Origin: Byssochlamys sp. IMV 00236 | Lineage: Eukaryota > Ascomycota > Eurotiomycetes > Eurotiales > Thermoascaceae | Direction of reading: 5' to 3' | DNA: 61,205 nt | Assembly (NCBI GenBank): GCA_001931875.2 | Contig: MSJH02000454.1 | Coordinates: 1-61,205, forward strand | Part shown: positions 55,786-61,205 of the stretch, piece by piece | How the letters are laid out: every line of letters begins with the position of its first letter | How positions within the stretch are numbered: position 1 is the stretch's first letter | Notes under the pieces: generated by a model | What the model was told of the DNA's origin: nothing | Databases searched by the model: none | The model's input: the letters and a program-made list of their open reading frames with translations, nothing else | Translations under genes and position numbers: made by a program

Positions 55786-56566
55786 ATGGCACTCAAAAGA
55801 ATTCAAAGAGTAAGAAAATGAAGAAATATAAATAGTTTACACGTTTTTATACTTTATAAAAAAAAAAGGAATTAGCAGAAATAACTAAAAGTGCACCAGC
55901 AGATATCTCAGTTGATCCCATGGAGGGAAACATATTTCATTGGACTGGTAATATATATATATACAACATGTTCGAACTAATGAAGCTCATTATATACTTT
56001 TATTTAGGCACTATAATAGGACCTGTAAGAAGAAGAAGAATGTAAAAAAGAAGAAGAAACTAATGTCACTGTATAGAAAAATACCCCTTATCAAGGTGGT
56101 CATTTCAAACTGGATATTCTCTTTTCTTCAGACTATCCTTTTAAACCACCCAAGGTAATAAAATATGAGTACGAATGCAAGATATTAAACTGCTTGGTAG
56201 ATCAAGTTTATAACGAAAATTTATCATCCAAACATTGATGACGATGGATCTATCTGTATTGACCACCTTAAGCCTGATGTCTGGAAACCTGCTACCAAGC
56301 TAATCAATGGTAAAATATAAATATGCCGATATGTGAGTTAATTAAAACTTGATTTATCAATAGTATTGCAAGCGATTGCTGCATTATTAGAAAATCCTAA
56401 CCCAGACGATGCCCTCGTTGCTTCTATTGCTGAAACATACAATAAGAATCGCACCAAGTTTAACAAGATTGCAAAAGAATATGTTGACAAGGTAAAAGCA
56501 AAAAAAAAAAAAAAGAGAAATTCTATAGCAAATAATAATGTTTATACATAGTATGCTACTCCATGA
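55786..56566 (+). CDS. Ubiquitin-conjugating enzyme E2, UBC4/5-like
   Basis: Seven exons: 55786..55809, 55869..55947, 56008..56024, 56077..56154, 56201..56309, 56364..56491, 56552..56566; 149 aa, the standard E2 core length. Motifs are [59 protein letters not shown] (HPN), then the catalytic cysteine in [18 protein letters not shown], and [20 protein letters not shown]. It charges with ubiquitin from E1 and passes it to substrates with RING or HECT E3s. Compared with UBC4/5, the segment after the catalytic Cys has [10 protein letters not shown] in place of ILRSQWSPA, so a distinct paralogue is likely. Exons 3 (17 nt) and 7 (15 nt, encoding YATP) are tiny and easily missed. It converges with the chromodomain gene, stops 67 bp apart. 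Confidence 0.93.
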
Positions 56567-56633
56567 TTTATACACCCTTTTTTTGTCTTTTTCTTTATAT
56601 CATTTATGTACATAAATACTCTTTTTTGTGTAT

Positions 56634-59600
56634 TCAAACCAAAGCAAAACTGGAGTAAATGTTTGCAGATGTTACAAAATCAATGCTGTTCAAACGCTTG
56701 TTGACTGGGATAGCATCAATATCGTCTACATAAATAAAGAATTGATGCTCCTTGTAATAATTATGAGCAATGTTATCCATAAATTCGAGTGTATCCTTTT
56801 CTTGCCTCTCGCCGGATGACCACACTCGAAGTATATCAAGTCTTCCTTCGCTCAAAGCTAATGTTATCTTGACCACAGCTTCTTGTCCCCTAAAGGGATG
56901 TCACGTTAGCTTGCATTATATAATATCATAAAGACAATACGAACGCTGTTGCATGTATTTCGTTATTGATCACATGTTTCATTTGAACAAAGAAATTATG
57001 TGGCAGCACAAACTTCCATTTCCCATTTGCTATCGTGTCTGCATTCAACTAATAAACGTATAAATAAATCATGATACATCAGATATATACAGTATTATTA
57101 CCTTGGCCACTTGTTCACTGATATCATCAATGATTCCAGGACGATGAATAATATTTTTAGCATCGGTCGTAATAAACCCGCCTGAATAATTAGGAAACAC
57201 TTGTTCAGGTGGTAACATGTCTCCTGTAGACAGATCAGGTACACCAAACTCCCAAATCTGTGTTGATGGTTCCTTCTTGTGTCTTGTCAAACTCTTTGTG
57301 AATATGGTCTTGTTGTATCTATCAAACTATAAAAACCTAAATGTCTCACTCTTTTTATACAAGAATAAAACTTACCATCATGACATGAGACTTGGAAACG
57401 GATTGTGTATGGGTTGCATTGAGCGACTTGGCAAGTAATGTGGCAGCAAGTGAGTTTCCGTAAATAAAGAACTTGGCTTCTGTTCTTAAACGTTTCAACT
57501 ATGTGGAATATTGTATCAAACAGAATGAATTAAGATATCAAACTTACCTCGGGTGGGAAGCGCAAGTAGGCAGCTGTCAATTCCCATTCGAGCATCGTAT
57601 AATCTCGATTCGTCAATGGGCCTACTCCTGAAAGTCCTTCCATAACCTTTGGCTTTTCAGGAACACCTTCGATATAGATGGCACATAGCTGATGGTAATA
57701 GTTCATTAAACCATGGTCAGAAGGTACATTAGTCAACTTGTGGAGATCGATTACGGGCAACAGCACGAGAATATCCTTGGTGTCGTTTGTATCATATGCG
57801 AGACCAGCCTATCATTGTGTTATTATATTTTTTGTTTATATATATCTGTGCACTCACAATCTCGTTTACTTGCAAAAAGCTTCTTAACTTGCCAAAGTTC
57901 ACCAGTGATTTAGTCATCAGAATGTCTATCAACGTGATACGACGATTATGGATAATCTCATTCAAGGCTCGAAGCGGAAGGTAAGAAATAATATAAAGCT
58001 GATTAGGACCCTTTGCTTGTGCGTTGATGAGTTGTCTATAGAAATTTGTTAGAATACATCAAATACAACACATAATACATTACATGATTTTATCTCGATG
58101 ATAACATTTCTGCTTTCGCTTCAATGTGATGGGCGCAATTTCTTTATCTCCTTTAAACAAGACAACATCCATTTCGAGATCTTTATGTTGCAGTAGTTCT
58201 CCATTCTCCTCTGGACTTTGCTTTGGATCGGATTGTTGTTGCTTTTTAATTCTTGGGTCTTTTCCTACTATTGTTTTCAATCGAGGATCTCTTGCCTCAT
58301 TGATGATACTGATCTTGGGTTGATCCTGTCTCTGGGGAGATAGACGAGACTGCTGCTGCTGCTGTTGTTGTTGTTGTTGTTGTTGTTGTGAGTACATGGG
58401 TGCAGGATGAAGCCTTGGATATTGCTTTGGAGGAGAAGGAGAAGGAGGAGGCACGGACGCGAAAGAAGGAGGTGATGTTGGTTGATGAAACTTTGGAGTT
58501 TGTTGATTAAGTTTGGGCTTGAATCCTTGTTGAGCCAATTTATATTGAAATGGCCTAGATGAGCTGAGAGCAAAGCTGGGTAATTGTGCAGTAGGTTGTT
58601 GTTGTTGAAGGATAGGCTTGGGCAGAATAGCCTGCTGTTGTTGAAGGATGGGTTTGGGTGGAGTAACCTGTTGTTGCTGGACAGGCTTGGGTAATTGTGG
58701 AGTAGGCGCCGATACTTGCTGGACAGGCTTAGGAGGCTGTGGATTAGGCACTTGAGTAGGGTTGAGTGGCATAGATTGCTGTTGCTGGACATGTTTGGGG
58801 GACTGTGGAATAGCCTGTTGTTGGATAGACTTGGGCACCTCAGGATGTTTTCCTTGGACAGGTTTAGGAGACTGTGGAGCAGGTACTGATACATGCTGAG
58901 CAGTCTTGGGTGTCTGTACTGGCACCTGTGTCTGGATCGATGACTGAATTGCTTGAGCAGGCAATTTTGTTGTTTGAATAAGTGGTTCGGATGGTTGGCT
59001 GACCGTGGCAGATGTGGATGCTGAAGCCCCTGAAGGCTGTGATGGTGCCAATATATTAGAATGCTGTTGTTGATCTTGCTGTTGGTCTGGCTTTGGTAAA
59101 ACGGTTTGAACTTTCTTTGGAGGCTGTGTAGATGCTGGTGGCCATTGTGGCTTCTTTGTTGGGAACGTATGACTTAACAGTTCCATGGTTTGTTCTACTA
59201 AAAGGATGAGTATCTAACCAACATATACGTTCTTCACCTACGCTTTGATTTATCCATGTTAAGGTTATTATTGCTACTGGAAGCAAGAGAAGAAGTCGTA
59301 TTTTTATATAATGTGGATCTAAAGCGTTCAGTTGAGGCTTGTTGATTTGTTGTTAGTGCCCTGTTACTTTCTATATTCTTCAAAATCGCATCAATGTTCA
59401 CCTCCGCCACTATATAAAAAGTGAATTTCTACTTTTTACAATTGTCTCTCTCTTGTTACCTTTTGGCTGTGTATGACGTGCTCGTTTTACTTTAGTATAA
59501 TGCATAATATCCGGGTCCTAAGATATATTAATATAAGCTAATATATTGCTCATTGTACATTTACTTTGGAAGAATCAGCCTGAGCATTACCGCCTTGATC

Positions 59601-60106
59601 GTTTTTGGGCACTTCACTAGAAACATCACTTGCTTTCCTTTTACCACCGATCGTTGCAGAATTCTCTGTTGCAGACTTGTCTGCTGTAGTAGAAGACTTG
59701 GACTGACTTTTAGATGAAGATGTACTAGCTGATTTACGACGTTTCTCCTTTTTGACTTTCTGTGTCGTGGTCTTCTTTCTTGCCTCTCGATTCTTCTCCC
59801 TGGAATTGATCCTCCCTTGATTAAAAGCTGTTAAAATATCTGGACAATTCAAGTTGTCTTCAGGTTCCCAAGTGTTGTGTCTAAAAGAATGATCAATGCA
59901 TTTTCCTCATCAGTGTGTATATATACTCTAATTAAAAAAAAGTATGATTAATCTAAAAATAATACAAGATCGCAACCAATATACCACTCTTCACTATAGC
60001 CTTTCCATTTGATGAGATACTCTGCTACTCCTGTAGAAAATTCTCGTTTGTCGAGAATAGCTTCTACTTCATAGTAATTAGTCTCATCGTCGGCTTCTTG
60101 GCTCAT
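56634..60106 (-). CDS. Chp1-like chromodomain protein, 973 aa
   Basis: Eleven exons: 60106..59988, 59880..59565, 59517..59460, 59409..59242, 59197..58084, 58035..57858, 57808..57548, 57498..57376, 57326..57102, 57048..56945, 56889..56634; all phases agree. The chromodomain is at residues about 11-60: [40 protein letters not shown], with the three aromatic cage residues (Tyr, Trp, Trp) for methyl-lysine. Basic Ser/Lys-rich sequence follows, then a long Gln/Pro-rich region with repeated PKPVQQ and a run of 13 Gln. The C-terminal 400 residues are ordered: NQLYIISYLPLRALNEII, DILVLLPVIDLHKLTNVPSD, TEAKFFIYGNSLAATLLAKS and EHQFFIYVDDIDAIPV. Size and plan recall fission-yeast Chp1 of the RITS complex (chromodomain, SPOC-like, PIN), but the C-terminal match is only suggestive. 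Donors of introns 1 (GTGGTA) and 10 (GTTCGT) are unusual. Confidence 0.7.
58351..58389 (-). repeat. CAG/CAA run encoding 13 glutamines
   Basis: Plus-strand TGC/TGT trinucleotide repeats encode an uninterrupted Gln run in the chromodomain protein. The mix of CAG and CAA codons would slow slippage. Surrounding sequence is also Gln/Pro-rich. Confidence 0.9.
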
Positions 60107-60376
60107 TGCTTCAAATAATGAAAATAATATATAATATAAAAAAGTTCAAGAATGGACCTTCTTTTTTTTGTGTATCCGAAAAAAAACAGAAAGAAAAAAA
60201 TATGACAGCAGTGCTTTCATAAATCACTGATATTCAAAGATAATATTATCATGAATTGATATATACACACACGCATAGAAAGGCAAAGATCATTTTCAGT
60301 ATTAGAAAAAGAAGCATGTCATCACTTTAAATTGGTAAAATACTAGAAGACAGGTTTTTTATACAAAAATGAACAA

Positions 60377-61158
60377 TTACAATTCTGGCATAGTCATCAA
60401 GTCATGCTTGACAGTATCGACAATCTATAATAATATATATGATTATGATGCATGTATATAACCATGGTAGCACATCTTACCTCGGGACCAACCAACTTTT
60501 CAGCAATTGTCAAAGCAAAGAGAAAAGCGGTACCTGGGGCACGACTGGTAATAACATTGTCACTTACAACTACTCTGTCTTCAGAGTAAGTATAAGCTAT
60601 TATTACACATCAGCAAAAGAGAGAAATGCATCATACATATTTACTTACCATCTACTAGTTTATCCTTGACAGAAGGGAATGAAGTAACAGTATGATGGGT
60701 AGGAATACCAGCCTCCTTGGCTACAAGAGTACCAGCACAGATAAAAGCGACAAGTTTAGAATGCTCATAGAATTCCATGATAAGTTTATGAACTCCCTTG
60801 TGAGCACTCAGCGTCTTGGCTGAACCAGCGCCTCCTGGTACAATAGCAACATCATAATCAGACTATATTGATTAAAAGTGAGCTAGTTAAACCAACACTA
60901 TTCCCTCTTACCGCCTTGAACGTTGTCTCTTCGAATTTTACATCGGGGATAACCTTGATGCCTCGTGCACAGGTAGCATAAGTTCCATTGAGTTCGACGC
61001 CAACAACGGTGACTTCCACCTTGGCGCGTCGTAAAACGTCAACTATGGCAATATAAGGCTTATGCTTTATGTTTTATCTTCTATATTTTACCGCTGATAG
61101 AGAATTCCATGTCTTCAGCTCCTTCTGTTAAGAATACAATAGCCTTTTTATGTACCAT
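60377..61158 (-). CDS. DJ-1/PARK7-like protein
   Basis: Five exons: 61158..61092, 61042..60912, 60862..60649, 60596..60481, 60424..60377; 191 aa, the typical DJ-1 length. Motifs are [19 protein letters not shown] (with the conserved Glu that contacts the reactive cysteine), [37 protein letters not shown] and [20 protein letters not shown], where the Cys in the nucleophile elbow is the redox-sensitive or catalytic residue. [34 protein letters not shown] and a C-terminal helix [14 protein letters not shown] follow. Members act in oxidative-stress defence, glyoxalase or deglycase-type activities (debated) and chaperoning. The gene is complete, with its ATG 16 bp before the terminal poly-A tract, so its promoter is outside the window. 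Confidence 0.94.
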
Positions 61159-61172
61159 GTTTTTATTTGTCA

Positions 61173-61173
<1 letters not shown>

Positions 61174-61205
<32 letters not shown>
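61174..61205. repeat. Terminal poly-A homopolymer
   Basis: The window ends with 32 consecutive A residues, mirroring the start. It is a likely assembly end at a homopolymer. Confidence 0.9.

Overview
The window is about 61 kb of nuclear DNA from a filamentous fungus, most likely an early-diverging one of the order Mucorales. I base this on the AT-rich composition, short introns (mostly 45-75 nt) with GTAAGT-like donors, T-rich tracts just before many start codons, fungal markers (SUR7/PalI, APSES factor, HAM1-type protein, tricalbin, GPI-anchored fasciclin protein), and relics of repeated ORF families I associate with Mucorales. Genus is not resolved. Both ends are long A-homopolymers, so the sequence probably ends where an assembly broke.

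Layout. 0-12 kb is dense: the end of a GPI-anchored surface protein, a coiled-coil protein (-), a SUR7/PalI membrane protein (+), a StuA-type APSES transcription factor (-), an Arb2/FAM172 protein (-), cytoplasmic dynein light intermediate chain (+) and thymidylate kinase (-). 12-15 kb is a repeat graveyard: a 491 bp element with 92 bp inverted repeats, a DDE transposase relic, and broken copies of expanded families. 15-32 kb is again dense: a CsbD-like protein, DPM2, ribosomal protein uL4, tricalbin, G-protein beta, a small ORF, a HAM1/BPI-like lipid-binding protein, an Old Yellow Enzyme and a GPI-anchored fasciclin protein. 32.5-38 kb is gene-poor, with a 100 bp mariner-like element, a RhoGAP fragment and one small secreted orphan behind a TATA box. 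38-47 kb carries a tetraspan protein, PEX11, a Tvp15/COPI-associated protein, peroxisomal 2,4-dienoyl-CoA reductase, SERINC/TMS1 and G-protein gamma. 47-52 kb is a second graveyard with a GC-rich island, a frameshifted LRR pseudogene and what looks like a decayed TnpB/Fanzor-type nuclease gene. 52-61 kb carries a DUF218 protein, a SANT-like factor, a UBC4-like E2, a 973-residue Chp1-like chromodomain protein and a DJ-1 protein.

How the genes relate. There are no operons, but genes are often paired tail-to-tail with stop codons only 13-100 bp apart, so their 3' ends probably overlap. Functional themes recur: G-protein beta and gamma lie 22 kb apart; PEX11 and peroxisomal dienoyl-CoA reductase are close together; DPM2, Tvp15-like, SERINC and tricalbin serve ER, Golgi and membrane-contact functions; an Arb2-like and a Chp1-like protein, both linked in fission yeast to small-RNA-guided heterochromatin, flank the window. 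I inferred exon models by reading splice signals and checking that the joined reading frame stays open and matches the family; coordinates are given for each gene.
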